64,000 nucleotides of DNA, taken from the NCBI GenBank assembly GCA_000514715.1, contig KI911459.1:553594-617593 (forward strand), read 5' to 3'. Of the stretch, positions 8,364 through 17,131 are shown in pieces. How positions within the stretch are numbered: position 1 is the stretch's first letter; every line of letters starts with the position of its first letter. The position numbers were made by a program, and so were the translations under genes. The notes beneath the pieces are model-generated. The model was not told where the DNA came from. It saw only the letters and a list, made by a program, of their open reading frames with translations, and did not search any database. Source of the DNA: Streptomyces sp. CNH099. GTDB taxonomy: Bacteria; Actinomycetota; Actinomycetes; Streptomycetales; Streptomycetaceae.

Positions 8364-8879
8364 ATGGGAGTGCTCACGGCCGTCCGCGGCGACATCACCG
8401 AGCAGCAGGTCGACGCGGTGGTCAACGCCGCCAACTCCGCGCTGCTCGGCGGCGCGGGCGTCGACGGCGCCATCCACCGCAGGGGCGGCAAGAGCATCCT
8501 CGCGGAGTGCCGGGAGCTGCGCGCCACCGCCTACCCCGACGGCCTGCCCGCCGGCCGGGCGGTGGCCACCGCCGCCGGCCTGCTGCCGGCCCGCTGGGTG
8601 ATCCACACGGTCGGCCCGGTGTGGTCGACGGCCGAGGACCGCTCCGGGCAGCTCGCCTCCTGCTACCGCGAGTCGCTGGCCGTCGCCCGTGAACTGGGCG
8701 CCCGCACGGTCGCGTTCCCGGCGGTGTCCACGGGGGCGTTCGGCTGTCCGCTGGACGACGGCGCCCGGATCGCGGTGGCCGCGGTCCAGGAGGCCGTCGA
8801 CAAGCGGGACTTCGACGAGGTGCGGTTCGTCCTCTTCGACGACCGGGCGTACGAGGCGTTCGCCCGGAGGCTCGGCTGA
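8364..8879 (+). CDS. Macrodomain protein, O-acetyl-ADP-ribose deacetylase type
   Basis: A 171-aa single-domain macrodomain. The N-terminal ligand loop GDITEQQVDAVVNAANSALL, the glycine-rich VDGAIHRRGG, and the second loop AVSTGAFGCP are all intact, the set found in MacroD/YmdB-type hydrolases. These remove the acetyl group from O-acetyl-ADP-ribose or mono-ADP-ribose from proteins. The gene sits alone, about 57 bp after the ABC exporter on the same strand, so it may be read through from it. No partner ADP-ribosyltransferase or sirtuin is seen nearby. Confidence 0.9.
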   Translation: MGVLTAVRGDITEQQVDAVVNAANSALLGGAGVDGAIHRRGGKSILAECRELRATAYPDGLPAGRAVATAAGLLPARWVIHTVGPVWSTAEDRSGQLASCYRESLAVARELGARTVAFPAVSTGAFGCPLDDGARIAVAAVQEAVDKRDFDEVRFVLFDDRAYEAFARRLG

Positions 8880-8929
8880 CCGCCGGGCCCGGGCTGCCGC
8901 GCGGCGGCGGCCACTGCCATCCTGGCGGC

Positions 8930-9682
8930 GTGCAGAATCCCGCGACCGTCACCCCCGACGCCCCGCACGCCGTACGCTCCCCGCTCCTCACCCAGCAGTG
9001 GCTCGACCTCGCCTTCGTCCACTGGGCCGTCGAGCCCGCCGCCGTGGCGCCGCTGCTGCCCGGCGGGACGGTGCCCGACACGCTCGACGGCGTCACGTAC
9101 GTCGGGCTCGTCGCGTTCCGCATGCACCGCGTCGGATGGCTCCGGCTGCCCGGCGTGCCGTACCTCGGCACCTTTCCGGAGACCAACGTGCGCCTGTACT
9201 CGGTCGGCGCACACGGGCGGCGCGGCGTCGTGTTCCGGTCGATGGACGCCGCCCGGCTGGTGCCCGTGGTGGTGGGCAGGCTCGGCTTCGGACTGCCGTA
9301 CCTGTGGTCGCGGATGACCGTGCACCGGGCCGGCGACACCGTCCGCTACACCAGCTCCCGCCGCTGGCCGGGGCCGCGGGGCGCGTACAGCCGCCTCACC
9401 GTGCGCCGGGGTGAGCGCATCCGGGAGGCGACGGAGCTGGAGCACTTCCTCACCGCGCGCTGGGGCCTGCACCACGTGTTCTTCCGCACCACGCGTTACC
9501 TGCCCAACGAGCATCCGCGCTGGCCGCTGCACCGCGCCGAGCTGGTCGAGTGCGAGGAGAACCTGATCGCGGCGGCGGGCCTGCCCGCGCCGGACGGCGC
9601 GCCGGTGAGCGTCCTGTACTCGCCGGGCGTCCCGGTCCGCCTCGGCCGCCCGGTCCGGCCCGCGGGGGCCCCGGCCCCGTAG
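8930..9682 (+). CDS. DUF2071 (YqjF-like) protein
   Basis: A 250-aa protein with the DUF2071 pattern: LTQQWLDLAFVHWAVEP near the N-terminus, VGLVAFRMHRVGWLRLPGVP, ETNVRLYSVGAHGRRGVVF, and a C-terminal HRAELVECEENLIAAAGLP. The family is related in fold to acetoacetate decarboxylase-like barrels, but its biochemical role is unknown to me. It starts with GTG at 8930. It is co-oriented with the macrodomain gene, with a 50-bp gap. Short GGGGCGCCCC palindromes follow the stop and may terminate transcription. Confidence 0.8.
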   Translation: MQNPATVTPDAPHAVRSPLLTQQWLDLAFVHWAVEPAAVAPLLPGGTVPDTLDGVTYVGLVAFRMHRVGWLRLPGVPYLGTFPETNVRLYSVGAHGRRGVVFRSMDAARLVPVVVGRLGFGLPYLWSRMTVHRAGDTVRYTSSRRWPGPRGAYSRLTVRRGERIREATELEHFLTARWGLHHVFFRTTRYLPNEHPRWPLHRAELVECEENLIAAAGLPAPDGAPVSVLYSPGVPVRLGRPVRPAGAPAP

Positions 9683-9725
9683 CGCACGGGGCGCCCCGGC
9701 CCGCGGGGCGCCCCGGCGCGGCGGT

Positions 9726-10385
9726 TCAGTAGGAGCAGCGGTTGAGCATGCTCTGGACCGCCGACTTCTCCGCGGAGTCGATCTTCAGGTTCCAGCGGTA
9801 CTTGGTGTGGATCCAGAACTTGGCGTACCCGCACCAGGAACTCGTGCGCGGCGGCTTCCAGTCGGCCGGGTCGCGGTCGCCCTTGGAGCTGTTGACCTCG
9901 GTGGTCACCGCGATCAGCTGGGGGCCGGTGAGGTCGTTGGCGAAGGCCTCGCGGCGGGAGGTGCTCCAGCCGCTGGCGCCGGAGCGCCAGGCTTCGGCCA
10001 GGGCCACGACGTGGTCGATGGAGATCTGCGCGGGCGAGGTGCGGGTGACCCCGTCGAAGTAGCTGTACCAGCTGCCGGAGTCGGGGTAGCAGTCCGCGCC
10101 GGTGGTCACGTTGTCACCGTCGCGCCTGAGGACCGTCTCGCGGGTGTTGCAGTTGCCGGAGACGGCGCTCCAGTGGGGGAACTTGTCGCGCGAGTAGCCG
10201 GACATCGAGCCTTCGCCGGCCACGGTCAGGCTGTTCAGCTCGGACTGCACCTGGGACTTGGGCGGCACGTCCGGCGGGAACGCCGACGCCGGCGGCGCCG
10301 TGCCGAGCGCGACGCCGAGGACGAGCGCCAGGAGGGCGGGAACGGCTGTCCAGCCGCGGGCGGATATCGCTGACGATCTGAGCAA
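9726..10385 (-). CDS. Secreted HNH endonuclease family protein (DUF1524-like)
   Basis: A 219-aa secreted nuclease-like protein. I place the start at the TTG at 10385 because GGAGG lies five bases upstream. This start gives a good Sec signal peptide (VPALLALVLGVALGTAPPASA). The mature part has the conserved core IDHVVALAEAWRSGASGW, whose Asp-His pair would be the metal and general-base residues. It also has the trailing SSKGDRDPADWKPP and YAKFWIHTKYRWNLKID elements of the streptomycete DUF1524/HNH secreted family, plus several Cys likely to form disulphides (NCNTRE, DCYPDSG, NRCSY). It probably degrades extracellular DNA. It is followed on the same strand by no close gene. Confidence 0.85.
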   Translation of the reverse strand: MLRSSAISARGWTAVPALLALVLGVALGTAPPASAFPPDVPPKSQVQSELNSLTVAGEGSMSGYSRDKFPHWSAVSGNCNTRETVLRRDGDNVTTGADCYPDSGSWYSYFDGVTRTSPAQISIDHVVALAEAWRSGASGWSTSRREAFANDLTGPQLIAVTTEVNSSKGDRDPADWKPPRTSSWCGYAKFWIHTKYRWNLKIDSAEKSAVQSMLNRCSY

Positions 10386-10573
10386 CGTGGCCTCCGTGGG
10401 GTGAGGACGGGCACCTGCGATCGGGCGAGAGCACCGACGGCCGCACGCGAACCGCCCCGCGGGTGACGCGGACCGTTCCGCCGGCGCGACTGTCGACGCG
10501 TGTAGACATGCCCACGACAATGAACTCCGAAGCACGGAAGTTCGACGCCCGGATGGCCGTTCGGGAACGGACG

Positions 10574-10612
10574 GCGCCCCCGGCGACGGGAGCGGACCGT
10601 CGCCGGGGGCGC
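10574..10612 (-). terminator. Terminator hairpin after the S1 protease gene
   Basis: A perfect 16-bp inverted repeat (arm GCGCCCCCGGCGACGG) with a 7-nt loop, 78 bp beyond the protease stop. There is no U tract, as is usual in actinobacteria. It separates the protease from the HNH nuclease gene. Confidence 0.75.
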
Positions 10613-10689
10613 GGGAGTTCGGTGGCGGGTGCGGGGCCGGCGGGCGCCGGGGAGGCGGATGCGGGGGCGGTGCGGGGTGGCGCGGCGGT

Positions 10690-11448
10690 TTAGCGGACGC
10701 CGCCGATGATCGCGTCGATCCGGGCCTTCACGGACGTCACGTCGCCGTAGATCGCGGGGGAGACGGCGCAGGTGCCGGCCGTGCCCCGGCTGGTGGCGCC
10801 CACGAGCCGCCAGTCGCCGGGCCCACCGACGACCGCCGGGCCGCCGGAGTCGCCGTAGCACGCGCCCCGGCCGCCGCCGCCGTTGACGCACAGCTCGTAC
10901 GCGCCCCGGATGCCGGCGCACGAGCGGTCACCGAGGATCGTGGTGTCGAGCTGCCGCAACCGCACCGGCGGGGCCCCGCAGCCGCGGGTCGGGCAGGTCT
11001 GGCCCCAGCCGATCAGCCGGGTCGCCGAACCGGGCGGCGCGGCGGCGGCGACGGGAACGGGCGTCTTCGTCGACGGGGAGCCGAGCCGCAGCAGGGCCAT
11101 GTCGGCGGCGACCTGGCGCCGTTCGACGACCCGGCGGACCTCGCCGCCGGAGGTGCGGTCCGTGGTGCCGATCCGGACCTGGTACGGGGTGCCGCAGTGC
11201 GCGGCGGTGACGACCCACGCGGGGTCCACCAGGCTGCCGCCGCAGGTGTGGCCGCCGGACGCGCTCTGCAGGGACACCATGAAGGAGTACGTCTCGGAGG
11301 CCGGCTGGCCGCCCACGAGCCGCGTGCCCGGCGGCGTCGCGGTACCGGGGGAGTCGGCGGCGGCGGCCGCGCCCGACATCGACAGCACGGCCGCGACGGC
11401 GGCCGTTAACGCGCCGAGCCGCGCAAGGGGGCGTATTCGTCTGTTCAT
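10690..11448 (-). CDS. Secreted chymotrypsin-fold serine protease (S1) with Gly at position 189
   Basis: A 252-aa exported protease. The ATG at 11448 has GAGG nine bases upstream. The signal peptide ends near AAAAAADS, and a short propeptide runs to the activation-type N-terminus LVGGQPASE. The catalytic triad is visible: His in WVVTAAHC, Asp in VAADMALLRL, Ser in GDSGGP. The residue six before the catalytic Ser, which is Asp in trypsins, is Gly here (GRGACYGDSGG). Cleavage after Arg/Lys is therefore not expected despite the trypsin-like sequence elsewhere. Disulphide-type Cys are conserved. It has its own promoter region upstream (11449-11706) and a strong hairpin downstream. Confidence 0.9.
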   Translation of the reverse strand: MNRRIRPLARLGALTAAVAAVLSMSGAAAAADSPGTATPPGTRLVGGQPASETYSFMVSLQSASGGHTCGGSLVDPAWVVTAAHCGTPYQVRIGTTDRTSGGEVRRVVERRQVAADMALLRLGSPSTKTPVPVAAAAPPGSATRLIGWGQTCPTRGCGAPPVRLRQLDTTILGDRSCAGIRGAYELCVNGGGGRGACYGDSGGPAVVGGPGDWRLVGATSRGTAGTCAVSPAIYGDVTSVKARIDAIIGGVR

Positions 11449-11601
11449 TCGCGTGTTCCTCCCATGGGGACTTCGGTGCGTTTCTGCCGAAGGGGATCGC
11501 ACGAGAGTAAGCGCGCATCCTGAGGAACGTAAACAGCGCACCAGGCCCGCACGTGAATTCACCTCCCCTCAACCAGCGGCGCTGACCTGCACGTTCGATA
11601 T

Positions 11602-11620
11602 CCGGAACCAGTGTTTCCGG
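11602..11620. promoter_or_regulatory. Short inverted repeat upstream of the S1 protease
   Basis: CCGGAA-CCAGTGT-TTCCGG, 6-bp arms, lies in the 258-bp gap between the S1 protease start and the end of the LuxR-type regulator gene. It could be an operator or a weak terminator for the regulator. Otherwise the gap holds no coding frame that I would support. Confidence 0.3.
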
Positions 11621-11706
11621 GCCCGCGTGAAGAAATCGCTTGCATAACGCGGCGGTATGGCCGTCGAATAACGGAAAGGCGCGCTGGGTGGCGGGAATTG
11701 GCTCGC

Positions 11707-12672
11707 TCAGTCGCGGGGTGAAGGGTCCGGAAGCCAGCCGCGGCGCTGCGCCAGAATTCCCGCCTGGAAGCGGGTGCGGGCACCCAGCTCGTCCAGCAGC
11801 TCCGCCACCCGCCGGGTGACCGTGCGCGGGCTCACGCCCAGCTGCCGGGCGATCGCCTCGTCCTTCACCCCCGCCGCGAGCAGCGTCAGCAGCCCCAGGT
11901 CGGAACACGACGGCCGGTCGGGCGCGGCCTGCGGCAGCAGCGGCGCGGCCTGCTGCCACAGCAGCTCGAAGAGGCCGACGAGCGCGTCCAGCAGCGCGCA
12001 CGGGCGGATCACCAGCGCGCTGTCCACCTGGTCGTCGAGGGCGATCGGCAGCAGCGCCAGCGCCCGGTCGGCGACCGCCAGCTTCATCGGCACCTGCGGA
12101 TGGACGCGCGACCGCTCGCCGTTGGCCGCCGCCCGCCGCGCCGCCGCCAGCGCGCCGGGGTACTCCAGCGACTCCGGGGCGTAGATGCCGCGCACCACCA
12201 CGTCCTCGTGCAGCCGCGCCGTCACCCCCTCCTCGGAGCCGGTCGCGTCGGCCGCGTAGGGCGGCCGGTCGAAGACCAGCAGCTCCCGCTCGCAGCCGCG
12301 GACGAGCTGGGCGAAGCGCTCCGCGATGGCCTGCCGGCCGGTGAGGATCTCCAGCAGCTCGTCGGGCTGCCGGCCCGTGCTCAGCGTCGCCGCCAGCGCC
12401 CGTGCGTTGCGCTGCAGTTCGCCCAGCTCCCGGCGGCGTCGGGCGACGAGCAGGTCGACGGCGGTGTCCGGGCGGGTGGCCAGCAGCCGCACCGGGCGCC
12501 CCGGCAGCCGGCTGACCAGGCCCAGCTCCGCCAGCTCCGTCACGCCGCGCCGCGTCGCGCGCTCGGAGCGGCCCAGCTCGCCGGCGAGCTGGGCGACGGT
12601 CCGGCCGGGCGCCGCGAGCAGCGCGCGGTAGACGGACTCCGCGTACGGCGGTACCCCCAGGACCTCAAGCAT
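11707..12672 (-). CDS. LuxR-type HTH regulator with N-terminal TrmB-like wing, divergent from S8 protease
   Basis: A 321-aa regulator. It starts MLEVLGVPPYAESVYRALL, a TrmB-like winged helix (VAQLAGELGRSERATRRGVTEL). A central sensor-like domain follows (CERELLVFDRPPYAA, VVVRGIYAPESLEYPG). The C-terminus is a LuxR/GerE HTH (GVKDEAIARQLGVSPRTVTRRV). This architecture is common in Streptomyces beside secreted-enzyme genes. It is divergent from the 1131-aa S8 protease with 88 bp between starts, so control of that protease and of itself is the natural guess. The ligand or signal is unknown. Confidence 0.85.
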   Translation of the reverse strand: MLEVLGVPPYAESVYRALLAAPGRTVAQLAGELGRSERATRRGVTELAELGLVSRLPGRPVRLLATRPDTAVDLLVARRRRELGELQRNARALAATLSTGRQPDELLEILTGRQAIAERFAQLVRGCERELLVFDRPPYAADATGSEEGVTARLHEDVVVRGIYAPESLEYPGALAAARRAAANGERSRVHPQVPMKLAVADRALALLPIALDDQVDSALVIRPCALLDALVGLFELLWQQAAPLLPQAAPDRPSCSDLGLLTLLAAGVKDEAIARQLGVSPRTVTRRVAELLDELGARTRFQAGILAQRRGWLPDPSPRD

Positions 12673-12696
12673 CCGGCCATGGTGGCCAGTTATAGA

Positions 12697-12714
12697 CGTG
12701 GCGACAAGACGCCA
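12697..12714. promoter_or_regulatory. Inverted repeat in the regulator/S8 protease divergent spacer
   Basis: TGGCG-ACAAGA-CGCCA, 5-bp arms, sits midway between the divergent starts at 12672 and 12761, close to an AT-rich TTATAGA. It is a candidate site for the LuxR-type regulator. The arms are short, so chance is possible. Confidence 0.3.
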
Positions 12715-12760
12715 GGCGGATCCGTTCCGCGGCGCTGGTCGCCCGCGGTAAGACCTGATC

Positions 12761-15700
12761 ATGTCCTCCCGACGGCTTCCCCAGCACCTCCGCGCTGCCG
12801 TGACGGCCCTCCTCCTCGGCGGGCTCACCCTCCCGGCCCTGTCGGCCGCGCCGGCCGCGGCCGGCCCACCGCCCCTCGCCGCGCCGCCCGCCGGCGGCGC
12901 GGCGGCCCCGGCCCCGGCCGACTCCGCCACGGGCACCCTGATCACCGGCGACGAGGTCACCCTCGACGCCCCGGCGGACGGCCCGCCCGCCGTCTCCGTC
13001 ACGCCCCGGCCCGACTCCGGCGGCAGCCGCTCGTTCACCACCCTGCGCGACGGCGGGGACGTGTACGTCGTCCCGGACGACGCCGCCGGGCTCGTGCCCG
13101 AGGTGCTCGACCTCGAACTGTTCAACGTCACCGCCCTCGTGGACATGGGCTACGACGCCGCCACCGGCGCGCTGCCGGTCATCGTGCAGGGCCCGCGCCC
13201 GCTGGCCGCCACCGGCACGGCGGCGCGCGCGGACGCCCTGCCGCTGCCGAGCATCGGCGCCGTCGCCGTGGAGTTGCCCAAGGAGGACGCCGACGGCTTC
13301 GCCGCCACGCTCGCCCGCCCCGCCGGACCCGCCGCGGCCGGGGTGCGCCGGGTGTGGCTGGACCGCCGGCTGGAAGCCGCCGAACTCGACGGGAACCTCG
13401 GCCAGATCGGCGCCCCCGAGGTGTGGGACGCCGGTCTTACCGGCGCCGGCGTGGACGTCGCCGTCCTCGACTCGGGCGTCGACGCCGACCACCCCGACCT
13501 GCGCGGCAAGGTCGCCGAGGCCGCCGACTTCACCGGCGAGGGCACGACCGGGGACCGCAACGGCCACGGCACCCACGTCGCCTCGCTCGTCGCGGGCAGC
13601 GGCGCGGCGTCCGGCGGCGCCCGCAGGGGCGTGGCGTACGACGCCCGGCTGCTGTCCGGCCGGGTGCTGGACGGGGCGGGCCAGGGCCGGGCGTCCTGGG
13701 TCATCGCCGGCATGCAGTGGGCCACCGAGCAGGGCGCCGACGTCGTCAACCTCAGCCTCGGCGGCACCGCGCCCGAAAGCCCGGAGAACGACCCCGTCGC
13801 CCGCGCGCTGGACAGCCTGGCCGCCGAGACCGGCACCCTCTTCGTCGCCGCCGCGGGCAACTCCGGCCCGTACTCCGGCACCATCGGCACCCCCGGCGTC
13901 GCGGAGAGCGCGCTGACCGTGGGGGCCGCCCGCGCGAACGGCGGCACGCCCCGGTTCTCCAGCGTCGGGCCGACCACCGGCACGTTCCTCGCCAAGCCCG
14001 ACCTGACCGCCCCCGGCGTCGACATCACCGGCGCCCGGGCCGGCGGCGGCACGGCCGACCCGTACACCGCGATGAGCGGCACCTCGCAGGCCGCCCCGCA
14101 CGTCGCCGGCGCCGCCGCGCTGCTGCTGCAGAAGCACCCCGGCTGGGACTGGCGGCGGCTGAAGACCGCCCTCATGACCACCGCGGACGGCGACCCCGCC
14201 GAGCCCCGGCCGCACGTCGCCGGCGCCGGCGTCCTCGACCTGCCCGGCGCCGCCGGCCAGACCCTGCGGCTGAACCGCGGCAACGTCGACTTCGGCTACC
14301 TGCGCCACCCCGACGGCGACCGCCCGGCGAGCGTCGGGCTGACCCTGACCAACACCGGCGCCGAGCCCCGTACCGTCTCCCTCACCGACCTCGCCGCGGA
14401 GCGCGCCGGCGCCCCCCTCGCGGACGACGCCGTCACCGTGAGCCCCGGCACGGTGACCGTCGCACCCGGCGCCACGGAGGCGGTGACGGTCACGCTGAGG
14501 CCCGCGGACGTCGCGCCCGGCGTCTACTCCGGCGCCGTCGTCCTCACCGAGAGCGGGCACGACACCGTCACCCTGCCGCTCAGCTTCTACCGCGAACCGC
14601 CCCGCCACGACGTGCACCTGACCGTCCTCGACCGGCACGGCCGGCCCTGGGCCGGCGGCAGCCTGTGGCTGCTCAACACGGCCGAGACCTACCCGGAGAC
14701 CGGCGGCGGCTTCCGCACCGTCCACCTCGACGAGAACGGCCGCGCCACCGCCCGCATGCTGCCCGGCCCGCTGACGATGACGGCCAAGGTGGAGACGCCC
14801 GCCGCGGACGGCGAGCCCGCCACCGTCGCCTTCGCCGGCTCCCCGGAGGTGCGGGTGGACGCCGACATGTCGTACACCATCGACGCCCGCAGGGCGCTGC
14901 CGCTGCGCCCCGCGACGGTCGCGGGCGCGGACACCCGGGTGCGGCACGCCTCCGTCCACTACGCCCGCCGCGACGCCGCCGGCACCGGCGGCATGGACGA
15001 GGGGATCTACGCCACCGGCGAGGAGATCGAGCAGGGCCGGGTCTTCCTGCAGCCGACCAGGCCGGTGCGGCACGGCACCGCGGCGTTCGAGACCCGCTGG
15101 CGCCTGGAGGCCGACGGCCGGACGCACGGGCGGCAGGCCGACGTGTACGAGCTGGTGCTCGGCCGCGGCGAGGTCGTGCCCGACCCGCCGCGCTACCACG
15201 TCACGCGCGCGGAGGCGCGCCGGCTGGCGCGCGTCGAGGCGGACTACCGTTCGCTGCTCGGCCGGGACGACACGTACGTGGAGACCCGCGAGGCGCGCAG
15301 CGCGGGCGTCGGGACCGCCCTCGTCTTCGAGCACCCGATCGCGGTGCCGCAGCGCCGCGTCGAACTGGTCACCGCGCGGCCGGACGTCAGCTGGCGCCAC
15401 TGCGTCCGCGGCCCCGAGGTCGCGCTCGCGCGCCTGTGCGCCCCCACGCTGCCGTACGAGCCGGGGGAGCGCGCCGCACCGGTCTGGTTCGGCGCCCCGG
15501 CCCCGGCGGTCATCGCCGGGGTGCACTACGGCGACTTCCTCGACCTGCCGGTCTCGCTGAGCGACGGCGAGCACCAGGGATCGGTGTGGAACGTGCCGGT
15601 CGCCGGGAACGAGAGCCTGCGGCTCTTCCGCGACGGCGCCGAGATCCCGGCGCGCGCCGGCACCAGCTACTTCCCCGTCACGCCGGAGCCGGCGACGTAC

Positions 15701-16156
15701 CGGCTGGAGCACACCTCACGCCCCGACCGCGCGGCGCTGCCGATCGGCAGTGAGACCCGCACGAGCTGGACGTTCCCCGCCCGCGGCCCGGCGGACCCGG
15801 CGACGGGGCAGGAGCGGGTGCGGCTACTGGGCGTCGACTACGCACCCCGCACCGACCGCGACGGCGGCCTCCCCGCGTACCGGCCGCTCACGGTCGGCCT
15901 GCGGCTGACCTCCACCGCGGGGCCCGAGGACGCGATCAGGACCGAGCGCGGCGGCGTGCGCTTCTGGGCCTCCACGGACGGCGGCCGGCGGTGGCGGGAG
16001 GGAGTGGTGTTCGGGGGCCGGGACGGGGGGCTGACCGCGCTCGTCCCGGGGGTGTGGCCGCGCCCGGGCCAGGAGGTGTCCGTGCGGGTACGCGCCACGG
16101 CGGCCGGGGGCCGCGCGATCGACCAGACGATCCTCGACGCCTACCGCGCCGGCTGA
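12761..16156 (+). CDS. Large secreted S8 (subtilisin) family serine protease
   Basis: An 1131-aa exported protease. The signal peptide is AAVTALLLGGLTLPALSAAPAAA, and the propeptide region extends to about residue 215. The S8 catalytic domain (about 225-505) has all three catalytic motifs: Asp237 in VAVLDSGVDADHPDL, His269 in NGHGTHVASL and Ser442 in GTSQAAPHVAGAAALL. Oxyanion Asn is in VAAAGNSG. A Fn3-like or beta-sandwich domain follows (LRLNRGNVDFGYL onwards, with VTVAPGATEAVTVTL), then about 400 residues of beta-rich sequence to the C-terminus. The long C-terminal extension may bind polymer or cell wall. No good ribosome binding site precedes the ATG. A strong hairpin lies 5 bp after the stop. 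Confidence 0.92.
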   Translation: MSSRRLPQHLRAAVTALLLGGLTLPALSAAPAAAGPPPLAAPPAGGAAAPAPADSATGTLITGDEVTLDAPADGPPAVSVTPRPDSGGSRSFTTLRDGGDVYVVPDDAAGLVPEVLDLELFNVTALVDMGYDAATGALPVIVQGPRPLAATGTAARADALPLPSIGAVAVELPKEDADGFAATLARPAGPAAAGVRRVWLDRRLEAAELDGNLGQIGAPEVWDAGLTGAGVDVAVLDSGVDADHPDLRGKVAEAADFTGEGTTGDRNGHGTHVASLVAGSGAASGGARRGVAYDARLLSGRVLDGAGQGRASWVIAGMQWATEQGADVVNLSLGGTAPESPENDPVARALDSLAAETGTLFVAAAGNSGPYSGTIGTPGVAESALTVGAARANGGTPRFSSVGPTTGTFLAKPDLTAPGVDITGARAGGGTADPYTAMSGTSQAAPHVAGAAALLLQKHPGWDWRRLKTALMTTADGDPAEPRPHVAGAGVLDLPGAAGQTLRLNRGNVDFGYLRHPDGDRPASVGLTLTNTGAEPRTVSLTDLAAERAGAPLADDAVTVSPGTVTVAPGATEAVTVTLRPADVAPGVYSGAVVLTESGHDTVTLPLSFYREPPRHDVHLTVLDRHGRPWAGGSLWLLNTAETYPETGGGFRTVHLDENGRATARMLPGPLTMTAKVETPAADGEPATVAFAGSPEVRVDADMSYTIDARRALPLRPATVAGADTRVRHASVHYARRDAAGTGGMDEGIYATGEEIEQGRVFLQPTRPVRHGTAAFETRWRLEADGRTHGRQADVYELVLGRGEVVPDPPRYHVTRAEARRLARVEADYRSLLGRDDTYVETREARSAGVGTALVFEHPIAVPQRRVELVTARPDVSWRHCVRGPEVALARLCAPTLPYEPGERAAPVWFGAPAPAVIAGVHYGDFLDLPVSLSDGEHQGSVWNVPVAGNESLRLFRDGAEIPARAGTSYFPVTPEPATYRLEHTSRPDRAALPIGSETRTSWTFPARGPADPATGQERVRLLGVDYAPRTDRDGGLPAYRPLTVGLRLTSTAGPEDAIRTERGGVRFWASTDGGRRWREGVVFGGRDGGLTALVPGVWPRPGQEVSVRVRATAAGGRAIDQTILDAYRAG

Positions 16157-16160
16157 GGCG

Positions 16161-16197
16161 CCGCGCCGGCTCCGGGCGAACCCCGGGGCCGGCGCGG
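16161..16197 (+). terminator. Terminator hairpin after the S8 protease
   Basis: CCGCGCCGGC pairs with GCCGGCGCGG, then a T-G pair and a further five base pairs close a 5-nt loop (CGAAC). The stem begins 5 bp after the stop codon. Confidence 0.8.
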
Positions 16198-16234
16198 TGT
16201 CCGGCGGTGGAGAACCTCTCCCGCGCCCCGAAAA

Positions 16235-17131
16235 ATGAGCGAACGGTCGTGCTACCTTCTCTTCATGAAGCCCGTCGTCACCGCGCTCACCGGCAAGCTC
16301 CTCAACGCCACCGCCGCCGTTCTCCCCGGCCTCGCGGGCCGCGGCGCCCTCGTCCTCTACCGCTATCCGCGCGCCGACCGCTCGTGCACCGCCGCCGAAC
16401 GCCGGCTGCTCGCCGGCGCGTTCACCGGCAGCCTCACCGTGGCCGGCAAGAACGTGGTCACGTACTGCTGGGGCGACGGCGAGCGGCCCGTGCTGCTGGT
16501 GCACGGCTGGCGCTCGCGGGCCGCGCACTTCGCGCCGTACATCGACGCGCTGCGGGCCGCCGGCTACACACCCGTCGCCTTCGACGCCCCCGCCCACGGC
16601 GCGTCCGAGGGACGCCGCACGACCGTGCTGGAGTACCGCGAGATCATCGCGGCGCTGTACGCGGAGCACGGCCGGTTCGAGGCCGTCGTGGCGCACTCCC
16701 TGGGCGGCTCAGCCGCCTTCCTCGCGCTCCGCGGCGCCGCCGCGGCGGACCGGCTGGTGGTCGTCTCCGGGGTCGCCGACTTCGACCACGTCGTCGACGT
16801 GTTCTGCGCCGGCCTCGGGCTCGGGCCCCGGGTGAAGGCCGCGCTCCGGCGCCGCATCGAGACCGACATGTTCCCCGGCGAGCACGACCTGTGGCGGCGC
16901 TTCGACGTCACGCACCGGCCGGACGAGGTCGTGCTGCCGATCCTGCTCGTCCACGACGAGAAGGACCGCATGGTCTCGGCCCGGCAGGCCGACAAGACCG
17001 CCGCGGCCTACGGCGACCGCGTCCGGCAGCACCGCACCAGCGGCCTCGGCCACCGGCGCATCCTGGCCGACCCCGGCGCGGTGCGCACGGCGCTGGAGTT
17101 CGTCTCAGCCGGGGAGCGCGTCCGGGACTGA
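16235..17131 (+). CDS. Alpha/beta hydrolase
   Basis: A 298-aa (or 288-aa if the ATG at 16265 is used) alpha/beta hydrolase. The family strands and motifs are clear: PVLLVHGWRSRAAHFAPYI with the HGW oxyanion region, the nucleophile elbow AHSLGGS, the acid in LLVHDEKDRMV, and the His in SGLGHRRIL. The N-terminal 50 residues (KLLNATAAVLPGLAGRG) are hydrophobic and may sit on the membrane. Neither start has a convincing ribosome binding site. The 3' end overlaps the convergent TetR gene by 27 bp, an arrangement often seen when a TetR protein controls its neighbour. The operator I can see lies only before the TetR gene. Substrate unknown. Confidence 0.85.
   Translation: MSERSCYLLFMKPVVTALTGKLLNATAAVLPGLAGRGALVLYRYPRADRSCTAAERRLLAGAFTGSLTVAGKNVVTYCWGDGERPVLLVHGWRSRAAHFAPYIDALRAAGYTPVAFDAPAHGASEGRRTTVLEYREIIAALYAEHGRFEAVVAHSLGGSAAFLALRGAAAADRLVVVSGVADFDHVVDVFCAGLGLGPRVKAALRRRIETDMFPGEHDLWRRFDVTHRPDEVVLPILLVHDEKDRMVSARQADKTAAAYGDRVRQHRTSGLGHRRILADPGAVRTALEFVSAGERVRD

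Noticed and set aside
12100..15753. Very long plus-strand open frame across the S8 protease region
   Set aside because: It is a shifted frame of the protease with an Arg-rich composition and no recognisable motif. The S8 frame has all three catalytic motifs.
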